Counted from the stretch's first letter, positions 10,056 to 22,488 are shown. The stretch: 64,000 nt of DNA from Sphaerolaimus hirsutus (GCA_964036195.1 OZ038450.1:17362701-17426700), one strand, 5' to 3'. Translations and numbers: made by a program. The notes: generated by a model from the letters alone, not told the origin.

Positions 10056-10713
10056 TATGGTTGAAAAAAAACGTTTTTTTTACTCGATGTTTTTACAAAA
10101 AAACACGTTCTTTATGTGTTTTATTTAAAAGCTCCCAGATATGACCTAGTGTCAACATACATATATAGGTATATCAGACAGTGGCAATACTCTGTGATGT
10201 TATATATGACCATATAATGGCTGTGGAGCCATGCGATAGCATTATAAGTGGTGATTTGTGTCAAAAATATCCATTTTTTTTGTCGACACGTTCGTATATC
10301 GCCTTATAGGTTCGTGACTTCAGGTAAAGTTTGGCACGGAAAAGTGATGAAACAATGTTATAAAAGGAGGTTGTTACTTTGGGAGTGAAGTTACACACTG
10401 TGGAGGTACATGGAAGCACATTACCTCAATATTATATACTAGAGCAACATATGACGGCTTATTAACCCATCGTAGCACATAGAAATAGATACTTTGATAC
10501 TAAGAATGCCACAAAACTAATGAAAACAACCACCAATGTTAATTTTTGTGTGAAATTGTGCGCTTGCGGGCAAAAATTTTGCAAAATACCTAGTGCTTGG
10601 TACTAAAAATTTAGGGCGATGTTTTAAAAAAAAGAACATTTCGGATGTCATGTTTTTTTATATAAAAAACGTTGTTTAAAAAAAAACATTTAAAAAAACA
10701 TCGGCCAACCCTA
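10056..10713. mobile_element. hAT-like element (TAGGGTTGG family), 8-bp TSD
   Basis: Ends are TATGGTTG and CCAACCCTA; flanks GTTATGAT (10048-10055) and TTTATGAT (10714-10721) differ at one base. Runs of AAAAAACGTTTTTTT sit inside each end. The interior is homologous to 17858-19938 but lacks the nested insertion that copy carries, giving an empty site at about 10497-10504. Confidence 0.85.
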
Positions 10714-10929
10714 TTTATGATGTGATATTGCAATGCAAGCATTTTTTCTTGCATCACAGTAGATTATCCCATTTGCCAATAATTTTTTGTCGGACAGAGT
10801 GACTTTGGATGATCGGCTAGGTACCGATATCCAGTTTTCAGGTTTTCATGTGCAAACAAACACCGTCGGCACCTGGAATGTCAAGGATGGATGCCGCTGG
10901 AATGAATGGATTGCCGCTACATAATTTTT

Positions 10930-11190
10930 AGCAGCAGTAAGTGTGCATGTTCCCCAATATGGAAACATGCAAATTTTTGTAGAGTATGTATGGTCCCCAA
11001 ACCGGGCACATATTTACACGTTTTTCTGAAATGTATGTGCCTGAAATCATGGGGAACATACACGCGTGTATGTTTCCAATCGCGGGCACATGCATTGTTT
11101 TCAAAAGTTGCATGTGCCCAAAGCCAGAAACATACATTGATTTGATCACATGCATGTGCCCAACTATGAGGAACATACAGGACCGATCAC
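10930..11190. repeat. TATGTGCCC hairpin-unit array
   Basis: Six or so units of 'catgtgccc...gggaacatac' type, as at 1-260. It is the outer part of the large palindrome 10930-13555; the remnant opposite arm (13495-13551) has only one unit. Confidence 0.65.
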
Positions 11191-13545
11191 TCACATCCAA
11201 CCATTTTTTAGAAAATCATTCACCACCCTCAAACTAGGGCATATCGGCCGGGTCTGTTCCATGAAAAATAAAGTTCAAACATTTGCCTTAAAAAGTATAT
11301 GGGCACCCCCCACTGGAACCCAATTGGGCCGTGTAAATGGCCCATATATTTTTTTATATTCTTTTTGGCTGATCACTCAAGTCCGACTGCGAGTGATAAT
11401 CAACTAAAATCCTGCTTTTCAAGGCCGAATTTTGGCCTGAAATGCAGAGCATGTTCATGGCAAATTGTCAAATGCAACTTCAATGGTCTTTTTAGTGATA
11501 AAAATAGGATAATGATATTTTTTGTTTGTATTGATTTGTATGACGGTACGCACTTCGTCAGAATTTTTATCGCAGCAGATTTTAACGCTGCATAATGAAG
11601 CTATGAAAACACTTCCACATTAAAGAGAAAGCCAGAGGCATTTTTTTAAACTTTCCCCGCTCAAATGCCAAATAAATCAAATTTGAGAAAACGCGAGGTG
11701 AAATTGAAAAAACCTCGCTACATTTCCCTCAGTACTAACTTTGTTCCCAGAACGAAATAAGTAACATCTTCAAAGTTCGCCTCACACCTTCTCAAATTTG
11801 ATATATTTGGCATTTGAGCGGGGAAAGTTTAAAAAAATGCCTCTGGCTTTCTCTTTAATGTGGAAGCATTTTCATAGCTTCATTTTGCAGCGTTAAAAAT
11901 TACTGTGATAAAAATTCTGACAAAGTGCGTTCCGCCATACAAATCAATACAAACTAAAAAAAAATCATTATCCCATTTGTATCGCTAAAAAAGCCATTGA
12001 AGTTGCATTTGGCCATTCACCATGAACATGTTCTGTATTTCAGGCCAAAATTCGGCCTTGAAAAGCAGGATTTTAGTTGATTATCACTCGCAGTCGGACT
12101 TGAGTGATCAGCCAAAAAGAATAAAAATAATATATGGGCCATTTACACGGCCCAAGGTGGGTTCCAGCTGGGGGTGCCCATTAGTGATGGAAAAGCGCCA
12201 GGAAAAATGGCGCCAGGCACCAATGGCGCCATGGCGCCATTCAAAAAAATGGCGCCGGGCGCCAAAGAGCGCCAGCGAAAATGGCGCCACGGCGCCATCT
12301 GAAAAAATAGCGCCAGGCGCCAAAGGGCGCCAGAAACAATGGCGCCGGGCTCCAAAATGGCGCCAACAGTAAAAGTCATCATTACAGCATGTTTTATCAA
12401 CAGAGAGGGATTTTCAGAAGAGAAGTGTGTTCTTCAATGTTTCTGATGTATTTAAACAGCCAAAAATTATCTTATCATGAATAAAATATAGATTTATATT
12501 CACAAAATTGTATGGGAGCTTTTTATTTTCGACCCTCGCACTTTTTCAATACCAAGTATTTTATGGTGAAATTACATTCTGCCCGAATTTTCACAATTTC
12601 ATAATACTTATAAGGTTATAACAGTTTTGCCAGCCTGAAGCATGATAAATTACTGACCATTTAAATACCTTAATAGTAATACTCGGCGGACTTCACACTT
12701 AGTATGGAAATGAACTCTGAATAATGAATCTGACTGAAACCATCTGAAAAATGAACTAAAAGTGTGCAGTTTTTTTCATCAAAATATTTCATTTTCACTA
12801 TGAGATAATTACGAAATTTATCATAAAAATTTATTCATTAAATTATGGTAGGATTCTGTGCATACCGCGGTCAGCCGAGTATACCATATTTCTTCTAATA
12901 GTTGGGCACTGTTCTATTTTTCATCAACCTTTGTACCTGCCCTTCTATTAGAAGAATATGGTGATTGGATTTTGATACAAGAGAACTCTAAGTAAATATT
13001 CCCAAATATCTATAAGTATTCTCCAAGTATTCCAAGCAAAAGATCTTGCAATGTTAAAACAGAAAATTTCATAGGTAGAGACGCTAAATACTATAAAAAT
13101 CGTACCATTCTGAAGAAAAGGGACCTGAAAATTTATGAAAATAAACTTCCGTCGCAGCATGTTGGCGCCATCCATAACAATGGCGCCGGGCGCCAAGTTG
13201 GCGCCGACAAAAATGGCGCCAAGCGCCAAGGGCGCCATGGCGCCATTCGAAATAATGGCGCCAGGCGCCAGAAAAAAGGGCGCCAGGCGCCAATGGCGCC
13301 ATGGCGCTGGCGCCCTTTGGCGCCATTGAAGGGCGCCAGCGCCATGGCGCTATTCCATCACTAGTTCCCATATACTTTTTAAGGCAAATGTTTGAACTTT
13401 ATTTTTCATAGAACAGACGCGGCCGAAATGCGCTAGTTCTAGGGTGGTGAACATTTTTCTAAAAAAATCGCTACTGGTCGGATGTGAGTGATCGGTCCTG
13501 TACATACTGAGCACATGCAGGGGCACATACGTATGTGCCCCTCCC
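11130..13545. mobile_element. Large foldback element with an insertion in its right arm
   Basis: The left arm runs 11130-11735 and the right arm 11740-12181 then 13364-13530, giving roughly 600-bp arms. Mirrored blocks: CAAACTAGGGC / 'gctagttctagggtggtg', GAACAGACGCGGCCG, AAATGGCCCATATA, CAACTAAAATCCTGCTTTTC, AAAGCCAGAGGCATTTTTTT. The loop is near 11735. The sequence has no coding potential. Confidence 0.75.
12182..13363. mobile_element. hAT-like element of the GGCGCC family, 8-bp TSD
   Basis: TAGTGATGGAAAAGCGCC at the left, CTATTCCATCACTA at the right; flanks GTGCCCAT (12174-12181) and GTTCCCAT (13364-13371). GGCGCC arrays fill 12195-12365 and 13163-13345. The middle is AT-rich and contains a small inner element at 12883-12966 with ends ACCATATTTCTTCTAATAG and its inverse. 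Confidence 0.82.
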
Positions 13546-13554
13546 GGACAGCCT

Positions 13555-14150
13555 GGTTTGTAGGTGCTATAACTTTTGATTGGAAAGAGATATTGGAAAA
13601 AAATTTGTTATATTATTTCTCTCTGTCTAACTTATTGTATAGACTGTTCAATAACAAAATTTTATTGCTGAAAACCCCAGTAAAATCAGCATAAAATATT
13701 TAAACACCATTGATAACTTTGAAGTGCCATAACTTTTGATTGGAAATGAGATATTGAACTAATTTTTGTTTTAAATGAATCCCCGTTGTCTCAAGTATAT
13801 GATAGCATGTTCAAAACCTCATCTTTTGTGTGTTCAAAAACTGGCTCAAATCGACAATTGTGACAGAATTTAGACATCACTGAACCGACCACAGAAATAG
13901 AATCTGCATGTTTTCCCAATCATTTTAAGTGTTGAATGATCAAAATCAGCCCAGAAATGGTCAAGTTATTAAGCTTCAAAGACACTCACAAAAATGGGCA
14001 ATCTGGATATGTTTATTGACTGTATTTGTATGATCTTTTTATAGACCCCCCTTATCTCGGGCCTGGGGGATTATTTGAGCAAAAAAAATTTTTTCGTAGT
14101 AACCCCAGCATCAAACCCCAACATAGTCAAACAGCTTCAAAATTGGGCAA
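13555..14150. repeat. Two tandem foldback-family cores
   Basis: GCTATAACTTTTGATTGG (13569) and CCATAACTTTTGATTGG (13726) start two overlapping core copies; the second runs through ATTTAGACATCACTGAACC, CATTTTAAGTGTTGAATGAT and the 'cttatctcgggcctgggg' block to about 14130. Confidence 0.6.
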
Positions 14151-14285
14151 GGGACAAGAAACTGGGAAGCAAAAAAAGTGTGGTGGACCCCCAGCCTACT
14201 GTTTCTCTATGTGTGAAAAGTCTCAACTATTCTGCATGGTAGTGTACTACACTTTCCACTCAACAATGATCACATATTTTAGATA

Positions 14286-14475
14286 CTTCTGAGGCCACTC
14301 CCAGACCCTGTAAAATGCTTTGAAAGGTGTTAAAAGTTAAATATGTAATAAGCAATGTATAATGTCAAATTTTATTTGACATTATTACTGGGTGTTTGTC
14401 ATTTTTTATGATATTTTACACCACTTTTGACACTTTACCTTAAATTTTACACCGTCAGAGTGGCACCACTATGGT
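14286..14475. mobile_element. Small inverted-repeat element of the TGTAAAATG type
   Basis: GCCACTCCCAGACCCTGTAA at the left; the right side mirrors it weakly as TTTTACACCGTCAGAGTGGC. The interior has inverted TGTCAAATTTTA / TTTGACATTA words. Confidence 0.5.
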
Positions 14476-14919
14476 GCAGTTCTATAAAAATTTAGACAGT
14501 TTTCAGACAGTCTCAGACAGACATAGTTTTCAGACAGTCCCAATCAAATCCCTACAAATATCCATTAGATTGATTGCCTGACGAATTGTTGTAAGAAATT
14601 CTTTCCTACTTTAGCAATTTTCAGTCAAAAATAACTTTTTGATGCACTCAGTTTTTTCACTTTTACCTTTCGTTACAAAGCTCACCCTGAAACCGTGCTG
14701 GCGCCATTATTGTGGCGCACTTTTAGGACTGCGCAAGCGCTCAATTCAGGTTGAAACATTCTTAATGTAAATTTAAATCCCGCATGAAATATAATCCCGC
14801 ATGAAATAATCCTGCTCACACTACAAAACACACGTCAAAAACAAATTATCATTATATCCATACTTTCTTCCCAAACATTTCCCCTAAGAAATCCCCCCAA
14901 CTCAAATAAACCCCCACAG
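14476..14919. other. No feature recognised
   Basis: Low-complexity CAGACAGT words (14498-14540) and AT-rich DNA; nothing coding. The last 30 bases form a pyrimidine/C-rich acceptor for the exon at 14920. Confidence 0.4.
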
Positions 14920-15062
14920 CCTACACGGTGGTCCAAAACAACATTCTCAAGTGGGTGCAGCTACGCAATTAGAATTGGTTCACCCTGTACAGCCGAGTGA
15001 AGCCAATGTTGAAGGCTTTTAAAATTCTGGAACAAGTGGAGGCAATGGAGAAAAGGATTAAG
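14920..15062 (+). pseudogene. Myosin heavy chain, neck/S2-start exon (copy A)
   Basis: The exon lies between CCCACAG| and |GTAGGT. It reads 'VVQNNILKWVQLRN', stop, 'NWFTLYSRVKPMLKAF' and ends 'VEAMEKRIK'. This is the conserved junction of a class II myosin heavy chain, where the last IQ helix passes into the coiled-coil tail (the family has 'W..LYTRVKPLL' here). The TAG sits where the family has a tryptophan, consistent with TGG to TAG. The intron that follows is homologous to 32890-33165 in copy B. With other tail exons at 21905-24910 it forms one dispersed, broken gene copy. Confidence 0.85.
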
Positions 15063-15204
15063 GTAGGTTGGGATTTGCTTGGGTATATGCAGTGTAAGCT
15101 GTATAATTTTGTAGTGGAAAAGTGATAAAAAAGTGGCAAGTGATAAGTGAATTTTTAAGGGCGCAGTTAACTTAAATTAAGTTAAATTTATTGCTGGCTG
15201 GAGG

Positions 15205-15350
15205 CACCCAGTCTCTGTAAAATGTCAAATGTCATGCAAAGTGTCTAAAAATCCAAAACTATGAAAATTGCCTTGGAAAATGCCAAGCTACCGGTGAAAA
15301 ACGAAACAAAACATAATGTGCAATTTTACAGGGTTCAATTTTGAATATAA
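15205..15350. repeat. TGTAAAATGTCA-type repeat in a myosin intron
   Basis: GGAGGCACCCAGTCTCTGTA at the start and 'aattttacagggttcaattt' at the end; an orthologous copy sits in the same intron of copy B (33035-33165), so it predates the duplication. Confidence 0.6.
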
Positions 15351-15466
15351 AGTTATTTGTTTTGCTGAACTGCGAGCTATAATTTGCAGACACATTTGCA
15401 GATTTTTGCCACCACAACTAGATCCAAATTGAAGTTTTGGATTGTGTTTCTGCATTTCGTCATGTA

Positions 15467-17242
15467 TTAGGTTGTAAACTAAATAAGTTTGATTTTTTGC
15501 TATTTCACATATTTACATTCATGCCCCCATTCTGTTGTACATTGGCCGATTTTGATGCCGTTCGAGTATGTTGGAATTTGGGGTTTGGGCTATGAAATTT
15601 TTTTGTTTGCTCGAATAATCCCCCAGTCCGGAGATAAGGGGGCTCTATAAAAATGTGGTCATTTTTGCATGGATGATCTGGACGTTGACTTGAAGCTTTA
15701 TAAATCGGTCATTTCTGGGCCGATTCGGGTCGATCAATGCTTAAAGTGATCGCAAAACCTGCAGATTCCATTTTTGTGGTCGGATTACCTAGTGATGTCT
15801 AGATTCTGTATGCCGATTTGACCTTGTTTTGAACATAAAAAATAATCGTAATAATTCTTTTTCAAGACGGGATTATTTGAATATGCTATCATATACTTTA
15901 GACGAAAAGAATAAATCTGGCCAAAAACGTATTTGAATATCTCCCAGTCACGTCCGGCACCCTATTTTTGATTACACTTGTGATATCCTATCTCCAGTTC
16001 TAGGGCGCGCCAGAAGCTGAAACTTATATTGGGAAATATTGACGCAACCCCCTCTACTTCGCATGAATTCAGGGAGTCGCAGCGATCCCTTACAGGGTGG
16101 GTTGCCATAAGTGCATAAAAAATTTTCGGCTTCTCTGGTGTCCCGCACAGGTCCGGCACCCACTGCTTTCTGAGCTGTGGGAGAGGTATAAACCTAAAAT
16201 TTTGGGGATGTGTTACCAACACCCCTCTCCTATTATACAGTATTCAATCATGTAAGATTAATGTGAAAAAGTTCAAAGAAAAAAATTCTTTTATTCTCTA
16301 AAAAACACGACCACCCAATATTTACATGGATGACAAATATTTCACTTTACAATACTTTAAAGTGAAGGGTTTGATTATTAATGTTATGTAAAGAACCACA
16401 CCTCTAAAACGCCTGCATTGCAAAATTTACTTGGGGGGAATTTCAAAGTGTAAATTTGGTAAATTTTTGTTTCTGCAATGATGTCATTATTGTGTCATAA
16501 AATTTCCCCCAAGTAAACTTTGCTTTTAGAGGTATGGTTTTTACATAACTTTAATCATCAAACCCTTCCCTTTAAAGTATCGTAAACCAGCTCTTCAAGT
16601 GTCTTATAAAAAAGTTCCAAAAAGTGAATGATTTGTCATCCATCTATTAGCCCTACACACGCTAGTTGACATCGACACCGAATGTCAACTGGTCCCATCC
16701 CTAATTCAAAGATTGCGCTTGAACATCGTTCGTTCACTTGTCAGGAAGCTTTGAATCGGGATCGATGTCAACTAGCGTGCATGGGCCCAATGGGGGGGGT
16801 CATCTTTTTTAGAGAATAAAAGGATATTTCAGAAAATTTTCACATTAACCTCACAGGGAGCGGTGTTGGTAACACATCCCCAAAATTTTAGATTTATACC
16901 CCTCCCAAAGCTCAGAAATCAGTTGGTGCTGGACCTGTGCAGGAGACCAGAAAAGCCAATAATTTTTTTTGCAAATAATCGGCCCAAAAATGGCCCAGTT
17001 ATCAAGCTTCAAAGTCAATGTGCAGATCATCTGTGCAAAATGACCACCTTTTTAAAGACCACCTTATCTCGGGACTGGGGGATTATTCGAGCAAACCAAA
17101 ACAATTTATCAATAGCCCAGACCCCAAACCCCAACATACTCGATGAGCATCAAAATCGGTCAATGTACAACAGAATTGGACGCATAAATGTATGTGTATG
17201 CGAAATCACAAAAAAAATAAACTTATTTAGTTTACAACCTAA
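15467..17242. mobile_element. Tc1/mariner-like foldback element
   Basis: Left end TTAGGTTGTAAACTAAATAA, right end its inverse (17222-17242). It splits the copy A intron at a point where copy B reads through (near 33440-33450). The left flank is TA; the right is CA, so a TA target duplication is likely with one base changed. Arms carry the dispersed core (15660-15960), an AAACACCTTCCCG-related segment (15945-16215 and 16850-16960) and a separate hairpin at 16648-16793. No transposase frame. Confidence 0.75.
16648..16793. mobile_element. CTAGTTGACATCGACACC hairpin element
   Basis: 'ACACGCTAGTTGACATCGAC' at the left and its inverse at the right enclose 'gaatgtcaactgg'. Sisters of similar size at 41626-41792 and 55822-55980. 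Confidence 0.7.
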
Positions 17243-18307
17243 CACTTTCAACATAAAATTCGGAAACAGTCGAAAGCGCTTTTTGAGTCTCCAAATACAC
17301 TAGCGGCCAGAATAGTTGAGACTCTCCAGCGCTGTCTCATAAGGGAAATTTGTTCACGTGAGGTCCGACTGTGTTCACGTGCACATAACTCCTCAACCGC
17401 TGAGCGAAATCTGTTGATATTTGAATATAATGTAATTTTATCTTGGGGCTCACGTGAAGCGCGATGGCAGCTTTCTACGACTCCCCTGACCCAAGATAGG
17501 GTGGGTCTAAAAAAAGAAAATGTTTCGAAAATTTTTCGGGTGTCACCAAGAAATAACAAAATTTGCATGTCAATAAATCGTTCATTTGTCAACTGATTTT
17601 TGTCAATCAACTTTTAAAATGATCACAAATGATTGGAGAGTTCATTTTTCAGGTTAAATCGGTGATGTAGAATGGTGCATATATCGATATGGCCCAATTT
17701 CAGATTGATAACTTTCTGGGAACATATTTTTTGTACATGCTATCATATACTTTTGATCGAGAGAAACATCATACCAAAGAATCAAATCGATATCTCTTAC
17801 CAATCAAAAGTTATAGCACTTAAAACTTTTGCCTTCCATATCAATAACCGCAGGAACTAGGGTTGGAAAAAAAAACGTTTTTTTTACTCGATGTTTTTTT
17901 AATAAAAAAAACGTTTTTTTTATATAAAAAACGTTGTTTTTTTAAAGCTCCCAGATATGACCTAGTGTCAACATAAATATATTGGTATATCAGACAGTGG
18001 CAATACTCTGTGATGTTAAATATGACCATAAATGGCTGTACGGATATATGGGATAGCATTATACGTGGTGATTTGTGTCAAAAATATCCATTTTGTGTCG
18101 ACATGTTCGTATATCGCCTTATATTCGAATGTTCGTGACTTCAGTGAAGTTTGGCACGGAATAGTGATCAAACAAGGTTATAAAAGGAGGTTGTTACTTT
18201 GGAGTGAAGTTACACACTGTGGAAGCACATTACCTCAATATTACATACTACAGCAACATATGACGGCTTATTCACCCATGGTAGCACATAGAAATGGATG
18301 CTTTGAT

Positions 18308-19712
18308 TAGTGATGTAAAGGCACCGGGGCACCAGTGCCCCGGTGCTGGGCACCGAAGGCACCAGCACCAGTGCTGGAGCGGTGCCATTGCAATCTTCAG
18401 GGGGTGCCATGCCGGTGCCGGTGCCATTTTTTTTCAGAATAGTACCGGTGCCGGTGCGGTGCGGTGCCCTTTTTTTTGCCGGTGCCAAAGGTGCTAGCAG
18501 GGACCGGGAAAAGCACCCGGCCAAGGCTTCATGTGCTGTGCAATTTTGTCCATAGTATGTGCTTACCGTATTTCCTCGAAATACCCCCCCCCCCTCGAAA
18601 TACCCCCCCCCCCTCGAAATACCCCCCCCCCTCGTTTGACCCCCCCCCCCCCCTCTCGGGACCACTATGAAACAATCACCCCCCCTCGAAATACCCCCCC
18701 AATTGAGTGTAAAAGGAACGTACATGACAAATACTGCAGTTTGTGTTCTGCGTACTGCAGAACACACGTTAAAACAATGTCGGTGTCACGTTAGAACAGT
18801 GTACATACCATCTACATACTAATATTAGTCTACAGAACCTTATAAATGGCGGTTTTTGTTGCATTTTTCGACGTCTGCGTACGTTTCAGACGACTATTTC
18901 GTACTTGGTTTTCAATAAATTTTCTTGTGAAATAATAACCCCCGCCCTCGAAATACCCCCCCCCCCCTCGTTTAACCCCCCCCCTCTCGGGACCACTATG
19001 GAACAATCACCCCCCGAGGGGTATTTCGAGGAAATACGGTATTCATATTTCAAAACACAGCGATATATTTACCCAAATGTTTTTGTCTATTTTGTGAACC
19101 TCCCATCAAATAAATATACCTACTGTGAAATCCATTATACCCGATACGTGACCTGATGAGCGAGTCTAAAATTTTGTTGAATTTGAAATCATTTTTATAT
19201 TTTATATTTATCTACCTAACTTGTTTGTTCAAAATTTGTTGTCAGTTTATGACAGAGATAGTTCCGTTCTCTGTACAGCAACGACTCCGATCAGTACCCA
19301 ATAGTGGCTATGGACATTGCAGTGAATTAAATATTTTATCTTTCATTTGTAATCATTGTAATTGCTTCATAAAAGTGATTGCCACATCATTCTAAGTTCT
19401 CAAACATCAAAATCGGTTGAAAATTCATGTGAAAATTCATGGAAATATGCACTTCCAAATGTGAGACCACTGAGAAACTGCCCGATATTTACTTCAGAAA
19501 TTCCAGCCCGGTGCGGTGCCTTTCGGTGCTAGCACCGGCAACCCGCCAGTGCCTTCGGTGTCGGTGCCATTTTTTCCAAAAGGCACCGGTGCCGGTGCGG
19601 TGTGGTGCCATTTTCTGGCCGGTGCCCCAGGGTGCCAGGTGCCCTTTTCATGCGTTGGCAAAGGTGCCGGTGCGGTGCGGTGCCATTTTTCCCGGTGCCT
19701 TTAACATCACTA
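18308..19712. mobile_element. hAT-like element with GGCACC/GGTGCC arrays, 8-bp TSD GCTTTGAT
   Basis: TAGTGATGTAAAGGCACC at the left, CCTTTAACATCACTA at the right; flanks 18300-18307 and 19713-19720 are both GCTTTGAT. The subterminal arrays (18320-18510, 19508-19695) are made of GGTGCCGGTGC-type words, in place of the GGCGCC of related elements. Nested inside 17858-19938. Confidence 0.93.
18564..19041. mobile_element. TACCGTATTTCC family element (CGAAATACCCCC type)
   Basis: TACCGTATTTCCTCGAAATA at the left, its inverse at the right; CTCGAAATACCCCCC units are repeated inside both ends. A unique middle (18675-18945) includes AACGTACATGACAAATACTG and is shared with 27480-27700 and 38540-38770. 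Nested in 18308-19712. Confidence 0.85.
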
Positions 19713-20770
19713 GCTTTGATACTAAAAATGCCACAAAACCAATGAAAACAATCACCAATGTCAATTTGTGTGTGAAATTGCGCGCTTGCGTGCAACAATT
19801 TTGTAAAATACCTAGTGTTTAGTACTAAAAATTTTGGCCTATGTTTAAAAAAAAAAACATTTTGGACGTCATGTTTTTTTTTAAAAAAACGTTGTTTTTA
19901 TAAAAAAAACGTTTTTTAAAAAACATCGGCCAACCCTAGCAGGAACAGCGATGCATGCAACTTCCTCCATAACTAACCCATTACTAAGCCAATTTACAAA
20001 GAACACTTATAATCATCAGAATACCCTGCACATTGATTCTTTTTGTCAGATTATCCATATTATTGGATACAGACATCGATCTCATCCTCACGGTACTGTG
20101 ATTCTCGTACAAAAAACATGCATGAAAAAAAGTTTCTCGAAATAACATGTTCAGTAATTGGACCACATCGATGTTCATCCGTGATTTGAACTCAAACATG
20201 GACTTTCAAAACACTTGTAGCCATTTTAAAAGTCAAACGACAGAAATCTGTTAAGAAGTAGCTGAGTTTGTGATGTGCAATGTTTGCATGTTCTGGGCGA
20301 CACTCAGACTGTGACACTTTTGAAAAATTAACTTTCTTTTCCAGACCCACCCTAACTTCGGTCAGGGGGGTCACAGAAGGATGACTTCGATTTTCAATGC
20401 CCTGACACGAAACCACATTATAGACAAATATAAACAATTTTTGCCAAGTAGAGGGGGACAAAACTATTATAGTGATGCTGAAATGGTAGTGCTAACAAAA
20501 TTGCATCCCTGCCGGGAGTGGAACTGCGGTGCCTTATTTTCTCGGTGTATTCGGATAGATCAGACTATTTGGAATTTTTATGAAATTATGTAACCAACCT
20601 GCGGTACCCACCTATTGTATCCAGAAATTTTGCACAATAAACATTTTGAAATTGTGGATGTGTTAGTCATGCAGCGAAAAAGTATAAACTATTCTGATCG
20701 ATAGTGTATACATAGATGTCGTCCAATTACTGAACATGTTATTTTGAGAAACTTATTTTTGTGCATGTCA

Positions 20771-21019
20771 ACTGCTGTCGCCTCAGGTTCGGCACCGATT
20801 TTTTATCTTTTTACCAGTTGGCATATCTCCAGCTGTGTTCGAGATATGGAGCTGATACTTTAAAGGGGTATATAGGCGCAACACCCCCCTTGTTGGTGTA
20901 TAGTAGGGGGTGTTGCGCCTATATACCCCTTAAGTATCAGCTCCATATCTCGAACACAGCTGGAGATATGGCACTGGTAAAAAGAAAAAAATCGGTGCCG
21001 AACCTGAGGCGACAGCAGT
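20771..21019. mobile_element. Near-perfect 249-bp hairpin
   Basis: Arms of about 118 bp begin ACTGCTGTCGCCTCAGGTTC and contain CATATCTCCAGCTGTGTTCG and GGGGTATATAGGCGCAACAC. The loop is only about 15 bases (20888-20902). Confidence 0.85.
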
Positions 21020-21904
21020 TTCTTTTTAGTACGAGAATCACAATACCGTGAGGATGAGATCAATGTCTGTATCCGATAATATGGATAATCTGACAAAAAG
21101 AATCAATGTGCAGGGTATTCTGATGATTAGAAGTGTCCTTTGTAAATTGGCTTAGTAATGGTTAAGTTATGGAGGAAGTTGCATGCATCGCTGTTCCTGC
21201 GGTTATTGATATGGATGGTAGGCGAAAGTTTGAAGTGCTATAACTTTTTATTGGTAAGAGATATCGATCTGATTCTTTCGGTAAAATCTGATCTGATAAG
21301 TTCTGATCTTCTTTCAAAAGTATATGATAGAATGTACAAAAAAGAATTTCCCAGAAAGTTATCAATCTGAAATTGGGCCATATCGATATATGCACCATTC
21401 TACATCACCGATTTGACCTGAAAAATGAACTCTCCAATCATTTGTAATCATTTTAAAAGTTGATTGACAAAAATCAGTTGACAAATGAACGATTCATTGA
21501 CATGCAAATTTTGTTATTTCTTGGTGACATCACCCAAAATTTTTTAGAAAAATTTACTTTTTTTCAGACCCACCCTATCTTGGGTCAGGGGAGTCGTAGA
21601 AAGCTGCCATCAAGTTTCACGTTAGCCCCAAGATAAAATTACATTACTTTCAAATATCAAAAATTTTCGCTCAGCGGTTGAGGAGTTATGTGCACGTGAA
21701 AACAGTCGGACCTCACGTGAACAAATTTCCCTTATGAGACAGCGCTGGAGAGTCTCAACTATTCTGGCCGCTAATGTATTTCAGAAATTTTTTTTGCTTG
21801 GAGTGTCTTACTAATTTTTTCTCGAAAAGTCTTGAAAATTTTGTAATTTTTACAGATGTGATAAAAATACTTGACTGTCTGACACTGACATTTCCCACTC
21901 GCAG

Positions 21905-22059
21905 GACCTTGAATCAGCAAAACAGTCGGCTGAGCGCCAGTGCGTTTCACTGAAAGAAATTGGACGGAAATTGGATGAACAGTTCAAATTGTTGGATGAG
22001 GCAAATGATAGTGTGATGAGAAAGACAAGCAGAAGGTGCAGTTGAATCGGCAGATTACG
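21905..22059 (+). pseudogene. Myosin heavy chain tail exon (copy A), frameshifted
   Basis: Starts after TCGCAG| and ends at ACG|GTAGGT. It begins 'DLESAKQSAERQCVSLKE' and includes 'LLDEAND', a heptad-repeat segment of the S2 coiled coil of muscle-type myosin. Compared with copy B (33811-34021) it has lost about 55 bases in the middle, and one base at AATGATA(A)GTG, which shifts the frame into TGA. It is a decayed paralogue. Confidence 0.85.
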
Positions 22060-22488
22060 GTAGGTTTGGGATTTTGAATTTGAATTTTCCAGATAAAAAA
22101 TTACAAGAGCTACACAGGAGTCAAAAAATTGAATATTTAAGCAGCAAACCCCTTTAAAAATAAAGAATTTTTCACCATTTTCCCCCACAATTTTCCATCA
22201 ATCACGCACAACTTAAATCATCTCGCAATGCTCAAAATTTCACCGAACTAATAAATTATTCCAGTGACTTGATAATCTACACATGCATTTATTTGTGTTT
22301 CGTTGGCAGCATGCCAACGATAACGAACGAACAAAGTTTGAAGTAAAAATTCATACCTCTTTAAACATAAAACATTTCAACGGCAATTACCTCATTTTTT
22401 AAAAAAGGTTTCCGCGTGTCAGTTATGTTTGGCAGTCTGCCAACGTGAACTGCTCATTCATTATGATACGTCAAAAATTTCTTCGCAG

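Larger units (their letters stand above)
17858..19938. mobile_element. hAT-like element (TAGGGTTGG family), 8-bp TSD GCAGGAAC
   Basis: TAGGGTTGG at the left and CCAACCCTA at the right; flanks 17850-17857 and 19939-19946 are both GCAGGAAC. AAAACGTTTTTTT runs lie inside each end. The interior matches 10140-10700. It sits in the left arm of the 17298-21776 foldback, and the right arm has the unoccupied site (TGTTCCTGCGG, 21190-21202). Confidence 0.92.
17298..21776. mobile_element. Tc1/mariner-like foldback element, host of nested insertions
   Basis: Ends CACTAGCGGCCAGAATAG and the inverse of CATTAGCGGCCAGAATAG, flanked by TA on both sides (17296-17297, 21777-21778). Mirrored arms run 17298-17857 plus 19947-20770 against 21020-21776, with a hairpin at 20771-21019 in the middle. 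Copy B of the myosin unit lacks it. No transposase frame. Confidence 0.85.
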
